A stretch of 64,000 nucleotides of DNA from Malus domestica (GCF_042453785.1 NC_091675.1:53578501-53642500); one strand, 5' to 3'; positions 35,150 to 47,000 are shown, counted from the stretch's first letter. Notes: generated from the letters alone by a model not told the origin. Translations and numbers: made by a program.

Positions 35150-35960
35150 CCTGAATTTTTGATATGTTATGAAAGAGTCGATGAGGAACAACTTCAATGA
35201 AGAAAGCATGCCGATCTGAACAATAGAAAATGGAGTTTCGAAGCTCACAACAAATCTGACGGGTTGACAGAAAAATAATAACCAGTCATTCATCATACCT
35301 GGATTTCTGGAGTTATACTGCTCCGAGGGATCTCAAATTTTGATATGTTGTAGTTCACGAGCTGAGGAACAACTTCAATGAAGAAAGCATACCGATCTGA
35401 ACAAGAGAAAATGGAGTTTCGAAGCTCCCAACAAATCTGACGGGTTGACAGAAAAATAATAACCAGTCATTCATCATACCTGGATTTCTGGAGTTATACT
35501 GCTCCGAGGGATCTCAAATTTGGATATGTTGTAGTTCACAAGCTGAGGAACAACTTCAATGAAGAAAGCATGCTGATTTGAGCAAGAGAAAATAGAGTTT
35601 CAAAGCTCACAACAAATCTGACGGGTTGACAGACAAATGATAAACAGTCACTCATCATACCTGGATTTCTGGAGTTATACTGCTCCGAGGGACCTCAAAT
35701 TTGGATATGTTGTAGTTCACAAGTTAAGGAACAACTTCGATGAAGAAAGTATGTTGATATGAACAAGAGAAAATGGAGTTTCGAAGCTCACAACAAGTCT
35801 GACGGATTAACAGAACATTGATGAACAGTTACTCATCATACTTGAATTTCTGAAGTTGTACTACTCCGATGGATCTCAAATTTGGATATGTTGTAGTTCA
35901 CAAGATAAGGAAAAACTTTCATGAAGATGACTTTGCAATCTGAGCTATAGAGAATGGTGT
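35150..35960 (+). repeat. 181-bp tandem repeats in Tat 3' region
   Basis: The phrase GAGGAACAACTTCAATGAAG (or close variants) starts at 35183, 35364, 35545, 35726 and 35907, an exact spacing of 181 bp each time, giving about 4.4 copies. Units share GGATTTCTGGAGTTATACTG and ATCTCAAATTT. The rightmost units are more diverged. Confidence 0.92.
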
Positions 35961-36183
35961 TATCTTGCATCCACTCAGGCTGATTAGTGGAAACGAAAAG
36001 CAATTCCACCAAAGAAAAGATGAAAAAGAGAGAAAAGCTACTAATTGCACTTGATCTTGTCTAGTCAATAGCATGCAGCATCAAACACACAAAAGTTGGA
36101 AATATTTTTAGATAAAGCATATACGAATGTGTGACATCGAAACAAGGATTCGTTACTTTGACAAATTAGTAACACGCGAGACG

Positions 36184-36340
36184 CCTCATTCGGCAACTCT
36201 CTTCGCCTGAAGACTTGGGGGACTCCCACCATATGCTACTGCACCTTGATACTCGGCAGTCTCACAACCACTCAGTGACTTGGATTTTTCAAGTCTCCAA
36301 CCGAGAAGTTTTCCTCACTCGGGAAATTAAGGGAACACTA
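36184..36340 (+). repeat. Internal copy of the 3'-end (polypurine tract) region
   Basis: ACTTGGGGGACTCC and CTCCAACCGAGAAGTTTTCC...CTCACTCGGGAAATTAAGGG resemble 39060-39327, which directly precedes the 3' LTR. Here no LTR follows. Confidence 0.65.
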
Positions 36341-36541
36341 CCTCAAACTACATGCTTCACTCACAAAGCTTCAACAATACAGGTTTCAACAAAAGCAAAA
36401 ATTCAAAGAACTTTATGAAGAAGGCTTTGGTGTATTTAACACAATATGTTGAAGTGAAGCAAAGCTTATTTATTAATATTTTCGATAAGCCACAAATATG
36501 TACATATACATGAGTCAAAATAAACAAACAAAAGGGAGCCT

Positions 36542-37222
36542 TCACAAAGGTTGCTTAGGGGAAGTCTCAGCAGTCGGTAGAGCCCCAGAAAGAGAAAGCA
36601 CCGGAGGGTGGTTATCCGGAGCCTCAGTACTTGACAAAACCCCAGAAGGAGGAGGCATTGGAGGTTTATCATTTGAAGCTTCATTACCAGGTACAGCCCC
36701 AGAGGACGAAGGCAATAAATGCCTTTGGAACAAACCCACAAACCGCTGATGATCAAGTAAAACCTTAATATCAGATTCCTTCATCTGGTCAAGCTTCCTC
36801 TTCATGTTTGTAGCATAGTCATGGGCGAGCCGGTGCAACTGCTTATTCTCATGCTTGAGCCCTCTAATCTCCTGTTTGAGACTCATCACTTCAGCAGCCA
36901 ATGATTCAACTTGGCGGGTTCTAGCAAATAGGCGTTGGGCCATATTAGACACAGAACCTGCACACTGAACACTAAGAGCCAGAGAGTCCTTAACAGCCAA
37001 CTCATCAGACCGTTTGGAAAGTAGTCTATTATCTTTGGGAGTGAGAAGGTTCCTGGCCACCACTGCAGCGGTCATATCATTCTTCATCACAGAATCCCCA
37101 ACGGTAAGAGGACCAGTAGGGGATATGAAGGATGGGCGCCATATGTTGTTTGGAGAAGGCGTGGCTGTCTCTTCTCCAAGGTTCAAGTCAAAACGACGGT
37201 CGGAGGGTCCAGACATTTTCAA
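36542..37222 (-). CDS. Antisense ORF (aORF) of Tat element, copy 2
   Basis: A 226-codon ORF facing gag-pol. The N-terminus carries RFDLNL (EAR-like). Residues 34-149 are identical to the copy at 9739-10419 although the DNA differs at 12 sites. A coiled-coil segment spans about residues 95-149. The last quarter is Pro/Ser-rich, diverges more, and has STEAPD/NEASND repeats. It lies between an internal copy of the polypurine-tract region and the CGAAGAGGC repeats. Known parallel: gene23 of maize Grande and other extra ORFs in Tat elements. Function is not established; a nucleic-acid-associated or transcription-interfering role is only a guess. Confidence 0.75.
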   Translation of the reverse strand: MKMSGPSDRRFDLNLGEETATPSPNNIWRPSFISPTGPLTVGDSVMKNDMTAAVVARNLLTPKDNRLLSKRSDELAVKDSLALSVQCAGSVSNMAQRLFARTRQVESLAAEVMSLKQEIRGLKHENKQLHRLAHDYATNMKRKLDQMKESDIKVLLDHQRFVGLFQRHLLPSSSGAVPGNEASNDKPPMPPPSGVLSSTEAPDNHPPVLSLSGALPTAETSPKQPL

Positions 37223-37339
37223 ATGTGTTGAAGAAGGAAGAGGTCAAACAAATCAAGATCTTAGAAGTGCAAGAAATGAGCTTCTACTGGTAGAGATTCA
37301 AGTGTGCTGTGGAACTTAATGTCAGCCTCTATAAAAATC

Positions 37340-37950
37340 TGCACTCGACGGAGCTTCAGAAATCGAAGAGGCGTTTGCTTTCTCAAAAGCTGGGCTGCTC
37401 AGAGACCACGAGGGCCGATCTCAGAAATCGAAGAAGCACCTGCTTTTTCAGCCTCGTCAGCACCTGTCACATGCACAATCAGCTTTGCGGAAATTACAGG
37501 CACTCTGTCAAAGATTTCTGGTGAAGTAGAAAGCACGTGAATCTTACTGTTCAATCACCGCTCTCCATATGCACCATCAACTCCTCGGGTACCACATATA
37601 ACTTTGTCAAAGATCTCTGACAAAGTTTAGGCACGAGAATTTCGAAGTTCCAGCTACCCTACTATTACCCATAAGGGTAAAGGAACAGCACCACTGCTTG
37701 ACAACTGGAAAGTCCCTATGTGTGTCGACCTCCGTGTTTTGCGGCAAGACAGATTGGCAAGAACGTCCAACCTTTACTCACATTCGAGAAAAGACTCCCA
37801 ACATAATTACTTTCTCAAAAACCGGAGTAGCACCGCTTTCCGAATCTCGAGAGTCAGATCCTCGACGGGATTGCTTGTTCGAAAACCGAAGAGGCACAAC
37901 TCTCAGAACTTCGAAAGCCAGATTTCCTTAGATAAAGCTTGTCTATAATC
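37340..37950 (+). repeat. CGAAGAGGC repeats in Tat 3' region
   Basis: This is a shorter version of the array at 10580-12600, with units containing ATCTCAGAAATCGAAGA and CGAATCTCGAGAGTCAGA. Confidence 0.75.
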
Positions 37951-39327
37951 TTCACACGTAACATCAGCTTTCCAGATACCACATACCACTTTTTCAAAGT
38001 GCTCTGACAAAATTAAAACACGTGAAGCTGGCAGCTCCCACTACATTGCTGTGACCAAGAAGGGTAAAGGAATAGCATTACTACTTGTTATTGGGAAATC
38101 CCTATATACATTGACCTCCCTCCTCAACGGACAGGCAAACCTGCAAAAATGCTCAACCCTTTCTCGCATTCGAAAAGGCACCCTCAACATAACCTCTCGA
38201 AATACTCAGCTTTATTTCCCCCCGATAATACCTCAGCAAATAAGCCACACCAAGAACAAGAGTATCTCATATCATCAGGGTCGAAAGCAAGAGTATCCCA
38301 TATCATGCTTTCTCCCTGTCTTTGTCTTTGTCCTTGTCCACACCTGCAGGACAAGGAGAAAGAGAGCAGTCAGTCGAAACCTGAAATCAAACCTCCAATT
38401 TAGAACTGACTGCCTGGAGCCTTTGCCTGGTTGCTTACTTAGCATTGCTCTCGAGTACTCATCCTCAACTGCTGTCAAGGTCACGAATTCCACCGGCAAA
38501 TACCTCATGACAGTTGATCAGATATTGGCTCTTTACACTGAAGCTGCCAAGCGGGGATGAGTCACTACGAAGGAATGTTCTGAAGGACCATTTAAATGCA
38601 AAGGTTGCACACCACTTCTGCCATGCAAAAGATTGAAGCAGAAGGTTCAACGGTGGGCTGAAACAGATCACTACAGCACGACACCTTTCCATACCACATT
38701 CATTATTCCGTCAACAGCAAAAGTATCCCATATCATCAAGGTCGAACGTACTATAGATTTGATGGACTTGTTTTGACCCTCAAATTTTTGAGTCGGCCTT
38801 ATACTCTGAAGGGCACCAGAAAACCCTCCAGCACAGTTCAAGAATAAGCCTGTGGAAAGTTACTTCTTCAAAAGCAAAAGTATCTCATATCATCTCTTAT
38901 CCATTTGCTTCTCCTTATCCTGGCAGTTGAATGAGAGACAAGGAGAAGGAGAACAATCAACCGGAAGCCGAAGTCAAACCTCTGATCCTGGGTTGCTTAC
39001 TTGGAAGTTTGACTGCTTACCTTGTCTGTCACCTCTTTCGGCAGATCTCCTAGCTCGGCGACTTGGGGGACTCCTACTATAGGGTTTGTATCACACTTGA
39101 CTAAGCCCGAAACTACAACTAAGCTTCAAGTGAAATTGATACATTACCTTGTGCGTCAACATCAGCTAAGTACACCATTCCCGGATGGAGGAAAGGTACT
39201 TCCAGAGAAGGGCAGATGAAGATCAGACCACACTTCGGTACTTAGAAGTTTCGTGATTACTCAAGGGATTGGATCTTGCAAGTCCCCAACCGAGGAGTTT
39301 CCCTCACTCGGGAACTTAGGGGAGCAC
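37951..39327 (+). other. Tat 3' non-coding region and polypurine tract
   Basis: Colinear with 12550-13713 of the composite insertion. It ends GAACTTAGGGGAGCAC (39312-39327), the probable polypurine tract, immediately before the 3' LTR. Repeated words AAAAGCAAAAGTATC(C/T)CATATCA occur. No supported ORF. Confidence 0.65.
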
Positions 39328-39839
39328 TGTTTGTACCATACTTGACCAATCCCGAAACTACCGAGCACCGGCCAACGCTATACTGTCAAGGACCCAGAAG
39401 AGTTCCCCTCCGACCAGGAGGCCAATCACTACTCGACACGTGTCAAGATTAGAAGCCAATCAGAGCGCAGCACGTGTCGACATCAAGAACCAATCACAAC
39501 ATGACACATGTCAATGTGACAAAGCTACAAGTTTTTCTATAAATAGGGGTCATTCCCCCACAATATTGCCTAATGCCATTTGTGTTAAATCATTCACAAG
39601 AACTCACTAAATTGAGAGCTTGATCCTTTGTACTTGTGTAAGCCCTTCACTACTAATAAGAACTCCTCTACTCCGTGGACGTAGCCAATCTGGGTGAACC
39701 ACGTACATCCTGTATTTGCTTCTCTGTCTCTATTCATTTACGTACTTATCCTCACTAGTGACCGAAGCAACCAAGCGAAGGTCACAAAACCTGACACTTT
39801 CTGTTGTACCAAAGTCTTCGCAGATTTTGTGCATCAACA
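39328..39839 (+). repeat. Tat 3' LTR
   Basis: 512 bp, reading the same as the 5' LTR, followed by the AATCG target duplication. Confidence 0.95.
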
Positions 39840-39844
39840 AATCG

Positions 39845-40448
39845 AATTACTTGAAAGGCACACAATATGATTTTAAGTTATGAATCGAATTACTTGAAAG
39901 ACACAAACTGATTGGCTCTTTGTTCAACTCAGTTTGTAATTCCCACATAGATATGTCTACATAAATGTATCGAAGACTACAAAAATAAATGAATAGAAAG
40001 GAAATAATGTTAAATACTTAGAAAATATCCAACTACAAAGTAATAACTTGAAAGAAATGCAAAATACAAGAGATACACAGACATGTTTGGACCCATTCGG
40101 GCAAACTTTCTTGCTAGTCAGGCAAGTTTGTGCAGGTTGTTGAAGTGATTTGAAAAGAGTTTTTCTTACAGGGAATAAATACTACATGCAATGTAGCACT
40201 CTAGATGTCTACAATGAGACATCTAATTCTAATTTTCTCAATTAAATATCCAATAGTACTAGAGTAAAATAAGGGCATTCGGACTTTGTCTACCGCCTTT
40301 GTCGGGATGGATGTAGAAAAATGATTTCTGATAAATATAAAGAGTAGGGCCGAGGTTGGACCTTTACTCTTTACTAATGTGTTGTGTGTATATATAGCAC
40401 TACTCTAAATTACTCATTCCTCACATCCATCACCTACTCCATATCTAT
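39845..40448 (+). promoter_or_regulatory. Upstream region of receptor-like pseudogene
   Basis: It includes a 43-bp tandem duplication starting AATCGAATTACTTGAAAG (39840 and 39883). It also has the conserved ACTTTGTCTACCGCCTTTGT...GGATGTAGAAAA segment (40288-40322) shared with 24072 and 27081, and a TATA-like GTATATATAGC (40389-40399) about 50 bp before the ATG. Confidence 0.55.
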
Positions 40449-43292
40449 ATGGCGAGAGTCATGAGACTTGTTTCCCTACTCACCTTTCTTCTATCCATTG
40501 CGTCTTTTACACTTGCCTTATGCAATCGAAACCTTAATTCACCACCTTGCAAAGAAAATGAGAGACGAGCACTTCTTATGTTCAAGAAAGATCTCAATGA
40601 TTCTTCAAATTTGCTTTCCTCTTGGGCTGGTGAAGGCGATTGTTGCAATTGGACCGGTGTTGCCTGCGACAATTTAACCGGTCATGTCCGTGAGCTCCAC
40701 CTTGCTGGTAATTATGATGAAGAGATTGGTGAGTTTCATAGGCTGGGTGGTAAGGTAAATCCTTCTCTACTCAATTTAAAGCATCTCAGCTACTTGGACT
40801 TAAGCCGCAATAATTTTAAAGGACTGCAGATTCCCAGCTTTTTGTGTTCTCTTAAAGGTTTAAGATATCTTGATCTCTCGAGTGCAGGGTTCAGCGGAAC
40901 CATTCCTCATCAGTTGGGAAATCTCTCGAGCCTACGATATCTCAACCTTTTTGAAAACTATGGTTTGATGGTCGAGAATCTCGAATGGCTATCTGGTCTT
41001 TCTTTGTTGAGACATCTTGGCATGGGCTATGTAGATCTTACCAACGCATCTCATTGGTTACAAGTAAACACATTCCCTTCTCTGCTGGTCGATTTGCATT
41101 TGCCAAGTTGCGAACTTCATCACAAGCCAAGTGGTATTGCGAACTTGACAAGTCTTAAAGTTCTTGATCTATCCGAGAACTATTTCAACTCTATCATACC
41201 TACATGGTTGTACAGTTTGGGCCATCTTGAGTCCCTCGATCTTTCTTACAATGCTTTTCATGGTGAAATTTCGAGTTCCCTTGGAAACTTGACAGCCCTT
41301 GTTCATCTTAACTTAGCTGGTAATCAACTTAAAGGGGAAATCCCAAACTCATTGGGAAATCTTTGTAAGTTGACTTCTGTTGTTCTATGGTCAAATAATT
41401 TTACGGGGAGGGTATCAGAAATCTTTGAAAGTTTGTCTCAGTGTAGTTTTGATCAAATAGCTTATTTAGTTTTGGGATTTAATAGTTTTTCAGGGCATTT
41501 ATCTGGTAAGCTAGGAATTTTTAAAAATTTAAGTTCTCTTGATCTTTCGTATAATTCTATATCAGGTCTCATTCCAGTGTTCTTAGGAAATCTATCACGC
41601 TTGCAATACTGTACCATTGATCACAATTCATTCGAGGGTGTTGTCTCTGAAGCTCATTTTAGTAATCTTACAAGATTGGATACCTTTACTGCAAATGAGA
41701 ACTCCTTGACTCTTAAAACCAACTATGACTGGGTTCCTCCTTTTCAACTTTCTGAGTTGAGTTTAGGTTCTTGGCGTCTGGACCCATCAGAATTGCCTAC
41801 ATGGCTTCAAAGTCAAAATCAGTTGTCTGTTCTTAACATGTCCACTACAGGAATTTCAGGTACCATTCCGACTTGGTTCTGGAACATCTTTTTGCGCGAC
41901 TGAGGAGGAACCCTTGTAGATCTCTCTCATAATCAGTTGTCTGGAGAGGTTCCAAACATAGTTTCTGCCAACTGGCTAAAACCAAAACAGCATTCCAATT
42001 CAAAAATCATGATTAACTTAAGGTCGAACTGGTTCAACAGTTCATTGCCTTTTGTGTCTAGACTAGATCTTTCCAATTCATCATTTTCAGGGACTCTCTC
42101 TCACTTCTTTTGTGATAGGAGTGATGTACCTAAAGACCTTCAAGTTCTTCATCTTGATAACAATTTCCTCGTTGGAGAAATTCCTGATTGTTTATTACAC
42201 TGGCCAAACTTGACAGTTGTGAAATTAGATGACAACTATTTGACGGGAAAAATTCCAAGCTCTATCGGGGACTTACTTTCCCTTCAATCATTGCACTTGC
42301 GCAATAATAACCTATCTGGAGAATTACATGTGTCCCTACAAAACTGTAAGGAGCTGTTACTTCTTGACCTTGGTGGAAACAAGTTTGTTGGAAGTATTCC
42401 AATATGGTTTGGGCAAAGCTTGGTTGTTCTTAGTCTTCGTTCAAATAAGTTCCATGGCAGCATTCCTGATGAACTTTGTAGTCTCATAAAACTCCGAATC
42501 TTGGACCTTGCGCATAACAGTCTCTCGGGAGCGATACCAAGATGTTTCCAACATTTGTCATCCATGGCCATAGCCACATCAGATTTGGACAATCGGTCTA
42601 CATAATTTGTTACCAATTTTATCCTATTTTCTACTGGGTATAATGATATTGAGGAGTCCTACTCAGAGAATGCAGTTTCTGTGACCAAAGGCAGAGAAGT
42701 GGAATACAACACAATTCTTGGTTTGGTGGTTAGCTTGGACCTTTCAAGCAACAAGTTATCTGGAGAAATCCCTGAAGAGCTAACCAGCCTTATTAGCTTA
42801 CAAACATTGAATTTATCCAATAATCTTCTGACCGGAAGAATCCCTTCCAAAATCTGTGATATGGGAACATTAGAGTCGCTTGATTTTTCCGTGAACCAAC
42901 TTTCTGGCGAAATTTCTCCAAGCATCTCCAATTTGACATTTCTCGCTTATCTGAACTTGTCCTATAACAATCTGATAGGGCAGATTCCAAAAAGCACTTA
43001 ACTTCAGAGCTTTGATCAGTCTAGTTATGTTGGCAATAAACTTTGTGGACTTCCATTGGAAGAGCGTTGCATTACAAATGAGGCCATGCCACACGTTGGT
43101 GATGAGAAGCACAGAGAAGGTTATTTACTTGAAGACGGTGGGTTCTATCTGAGCTTGGGGCTTGGATTTGCATTTGGGTTTTGGATTGTTCTTGGTTCAT
43201 TGATGTCTAATGTGCCATGGAGCAATGCTTTTTCTCATTTCCAAAATAGCATTGTGAAGAAGCTCTATGCTGCAATTGTTGAACGTTATTAA
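40449..43292 (+). pseudogene. LRR receptor-like protein (Hcr-Vf/EIX-type), three nonsense codons
   Basis: One reading frame of 948 codons with no frameshift encodes a complete receptor-like protein. It has a signal peptide (residues 1-24), an LRRNT_2 cap (CKENERRALLMFKKDL...CCNWTGVACD), about 25-30 leucine-rich repeats with LxxLxLxxN.xxGxIP signatures, and a GNKLCGLPL cap. An acidic juxtamembrane stretch, one membrane helix (YLSLGLGFAFGFWIVLGSL) and a short cytoplasmic tail without kinase complete it. Stops interrupt at TGA 41901-41903, TAA 42603-42605 and TAA 42999-43001. Such proteins bind apoplastic ligands and signal through SOBIR1-type kinases. The closest family I recognise is the apple Hcr-Vf group. 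It cannot make a membrane receptor unless stops are bypassed; a secreted fragment of 484 residues could be made from the first segment. Confidence 0.9.
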
Positions 43293-43970
43293 CTATTTTG
43301 AGCAGTTAGAGCGAGTTTGTGTTGTTTGTTTCTACTTTTCTGCTGTACAGATGGAGTGTTACATTGTTGTATGCTTCTTTATGCCAATTTATTTTATCTT
43401 TTCTTTGGTTTTTTTTCTTTTCCATAATAAAATTGTAAGATTTGCTTTATAAATATGAAATTTTAGATACAGTCACGAGGAACTATATATATAGAACAAA
43501 TCAAGGGATTGAGCTGCACGAAAACCGTTGCATGTTAGCGCATCTCTTGCTTGATAGCATTGTTCCCTGCTCTAACTCCTCTAATTTCCCTTTGCTTTCT
43601 TTATTACTTATCGCACATGCCTAGGCTCAATGTCACTTCCCAAACCCTTTCCCAGATTTATGAAAGGTGAAACGTTGAAGGTCGGCCCCTAGGGAACTAT
43701 TCACCTTGGGAGTGGTTTGGCCATCAAGCTACTTTGTGAGGTAGGGGACCAGATTGGTGACCATATATATATATATATATATATAGTTAAAGTTTGAAGT
43801 GAGCCTCATAACTAATCTCAATTAAAAAAAAAAAATATTCCTTCCCTTAAAGGGCTTGTGTGTATATATTCTTAAGTAAGATGAGTTTAATTATGATCTC
43901 TCTCATAGATATGCAATTTTGTCAAGCATATATGATGCATGAGCTATCTGTCTTCTTCTTTTCTGTGACT
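43293..43970. other. 3' flank of receptor pseudogene
   Basis: AT-rich, with a TA microsatellite near 43758-43782. No gene recognised. Confidence 0.5.
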
Positions 43971-44018
43971 TGTTGAAGGTCCTAAATATCTATAATCATT
44001 GAGGACAACTTACATTAC

Positions 44019-47000
44019 TGTTGACCCTAAAAACTACCAAGCCTACGTGGCGCGCAGGCTGAGTAATCTATAAGCTAACTACGTCATTCGGTGAATGCGG
44101 GGCGTGCCAACTCCTCGGCCGAGGAGTAAATTTGTTGATGTTGCGTTGGGTGCACGGTTGACTTCTGCGTCTTGCGATTGCGGCCGAGAAAGGAACACGT
44201 CTCGGCCTCTTGGGCTCTCGAACCTGAAGACAAGGTTACTATTCTTACGAAGTTCACGAATCGCCGTCGTCGGATTCGGTCACAGTGATGTTATTCGTCA
44301 GAGTAAACTCTCGCCGAATCGACACCAAAGTGTAAGGACACAAATACTCAAAGCGAATATAAGTCTTAATAGTGAACGTGGTTCGGCCGTCTGAATGCCG
44401 AACTCTAAATCCCACTTGGGAGTATCTAATCATAAAATAACTCGACGTGCAATGCGCCGAGCTCAGTAAACTGTAACACCTCACTTTGCCGAGAAGGCTA
44501 ATGAGATGACCTCAATCAATAAGGATTCAGAAATCCTTCTCGACCGAGACTTGGATAGGTAACCAACCGTCCTCGCCGCAGTGCTGTTGATGCCAACGGA
44601 AGATGTGTCAGCGAAAAGAGAAAATAAAAATCTCAATTTGTTGAGAGAGTTTGCGCATGGCAGTTGTGTGTTGAATTGGAGGGGCCTCGAATGTTGTCCG
44701 CGACTTTGTATTTATAAGAACGAACTGCCTCACCCTCAAGTTGTAGCCGCATCACACGATTCTTGGAATATTACTCTAGGTAGAATAATCATCACTTAAT
44801 CTCGCTGATTATCCTATACGCGCAATTGCATTAGGATAATTGTCCCTGTTCGTCGCAGGAATCTCCTGGCGGACGAGCACACAGCTCCCCTGGGAGAATG
44901 GCGTCGGTTGAGGGTATCTGTCGTACTTCTGCTTTCTTCTTGGGCTCGCTCGGGCAAGCCTTTGTCGGGCAGATCTTGGTCGGGCAAGACACACTTCGGG
45001 CAAGGCTCGTCGGGCAGTTCTGAAAAGAGAAGGGCAGAGTTAATTTGAAAGGGTGCCTTTGTGGGGCCTTAGGTGTAGGCCTTAAGGCTCACAATCAAGA
45101 TTAACTTTGTCGTGCTCAGGCGTGCCACTGCCATCTTCAGTATGGCAGATGTTGAATGGGTGTTTAAGCTTTGATTGAATATGTATACGCCCGAGAAACC
45201 AAGTTAGATATAACAGGTGCCTTTGTGAGGCCTTAGGTATAGGCCTTGAGGCTTCCTGTCAAACTAAACCAGCGCTTGGATGTATCATATTTGGTCTTTT
45301 ATGGTTGCCAGAGTCTTATCACTATTATACCTTTGATTATCTGAATCCAAGAGGTAGGACGAACCCAAATGAGTGCCTTTGTAGGGCCTTAGGTATAGGC
45401 CTTGAGGCTTCCCATCAGAGTTAATCCTTATACTCGGACCAACTAGACCGCAACATGAAATGAAGCTAAATAGATGCCTTCGTGGGGCCTTAGGTGTAGG
45501 CCTTGAGGCTTTCTATCAGAATTCACTCCATGCTTAAACCTTTTCTATGAATCAAGATATAGTAGCAACAAAACGGAGAAATAGATTGATTACTTGCGCC
45601 CCAAGTAACTTCGGACTTCTCGCTTATCAAGGATTGTCGTGGATGGGTTGAGTCCACATAAGGTTCTTTTTTATGCCTTGAGGCCAAGGACTTTTAAACT
45701 GATCTTTAAATTACATGCCCGCGGGCTTAAAACTTAGATCTGATTTGAACTCTGACGCGATTCAGATCGGATTCAAGTGCTGAAGACTTATTTTCATTAT
45801 GACTTTGCTAGAAATAACTTGTATATAACTGGGAATATATAACATGTTATTGTGCTTTTAAAAGAAAGAAAAGACAAAGACAGAGCAAAGATAGTCGGGT
45901 AAGTTTGAACCTTATCGGCCAAGGCTGAACTTCTTACAAAATCTATCTTTGTGGCTCTGTCAGAAGTCTGAAAGCTTTTAGAGGGGTTGACGGGGGAGAA
46001 GAGGATACAAAATGAATCGATACCACCATGAACAAGGTAGCAGAGCTATTACAGGGGTTTGGGAAGGTTTATCCCGAATGGGATGAAGGCTTGTGCTGAC
46101 TACAGCTTCGTTGAAGGCAAATCTGGCTTGAGCAGAGTTTTGGCTTTTGTTTGTTTGTTTGAGTGTCCTTAATTCTGTCTTCTCTTCCTCCTTTTATAGA
46201 CGACTTCAGCTTGGGTTCCTGTAGCAATAGCGGTGCCCGAATGCGGTTTGGTGATGACTCACTAGCTTTTTTACATGAATGCCACCAATAAAGTACTTTA
46301 TTGGGCTGTGTAGTGACTGAATAGCCTATCCCCTGTGGTCTTTGAGCAGGTAAGCAGGTGGCCTTTGTAACTTGTGCCCAGCCGAAAGCCTCTTTCCTGC
46401 CTCCTAAGTTTTCCTCTGGGCCTTGGGTTTGGGCCGACTTTCTCTCTGGCCCAAAGTTCAGATTTTATCCCAAACAGTCCCCTCATCACTCGTCGGCCAA
46501 CTGGAAGTCATCACATACATCCTGATAGAATTCTAAATTACATTGAACCATAGATAATCATTATCATCTCCTCCACACGTTAGCCAAAGATAGAATCCTA
46601 ATAGAACTCCTTATTTGCTGCATGCAAAATTAAAAACCACCACCTCATCAAACATTGCCAATGATAACCCACGTGTATAGCAAGCCTGTAGGTCTTTGGC
46701 TACTCCGAAAAGCCATTCTGACCACATCACTATTTCAATTTAATCTTTATCCCATGCATAGATTAATTGCATGAAATTAATCTAGTAGTAGATGCACTGC
46801 CACATGCCGAATATCTCCAATTAATTTGAATTGTAGGTTAGAGATATTATTTGCATCACGTTTATCTGGAACAAGAGAAAAACCAAGATAATTCACTATT
46901 AAAAAATAATCATTATGATTAAAAATCATAATATTATCTCTTAACAATAAAATTATCTTAATTTCTTCATATGACAATGTGAAGTTATGCACATTTAACG

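Larger units (their letters stand above)
27296..39844 (+). mobile_element. Complete Tat-lineage Ty3/gypsy retrotransposon, 12.5 kb
   Basis: The element spans 27301-39839 between the 5-bp duplication AATCG (27296-27300 and 39840-39844). It has two 512-bp LTRs that I read as identical, a primer-binding site, one long gag-pol frame, then a 5.4-kb 3' region with a minisatellite, 181-bp tandem repeats, an antisense ORF and a polypurine tract. Two RNase H domains in pol (the normal one and a second 'archaeal' type) are diagnostic of the Tat/Ogre lineage. Two in-frame TAG codons in pol make this copy non-autonomous. Identical LTRs indicate recent insertion. Confidence 0.95.

Noticed and set aside
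46489..46505. Polypurine tract and LTR start at 46488 on the minus strand
   Set aside because: No matching target duplication for that boundary, whereas ATTAC at 44014 and 47044 gives a consistent element end at 47043.
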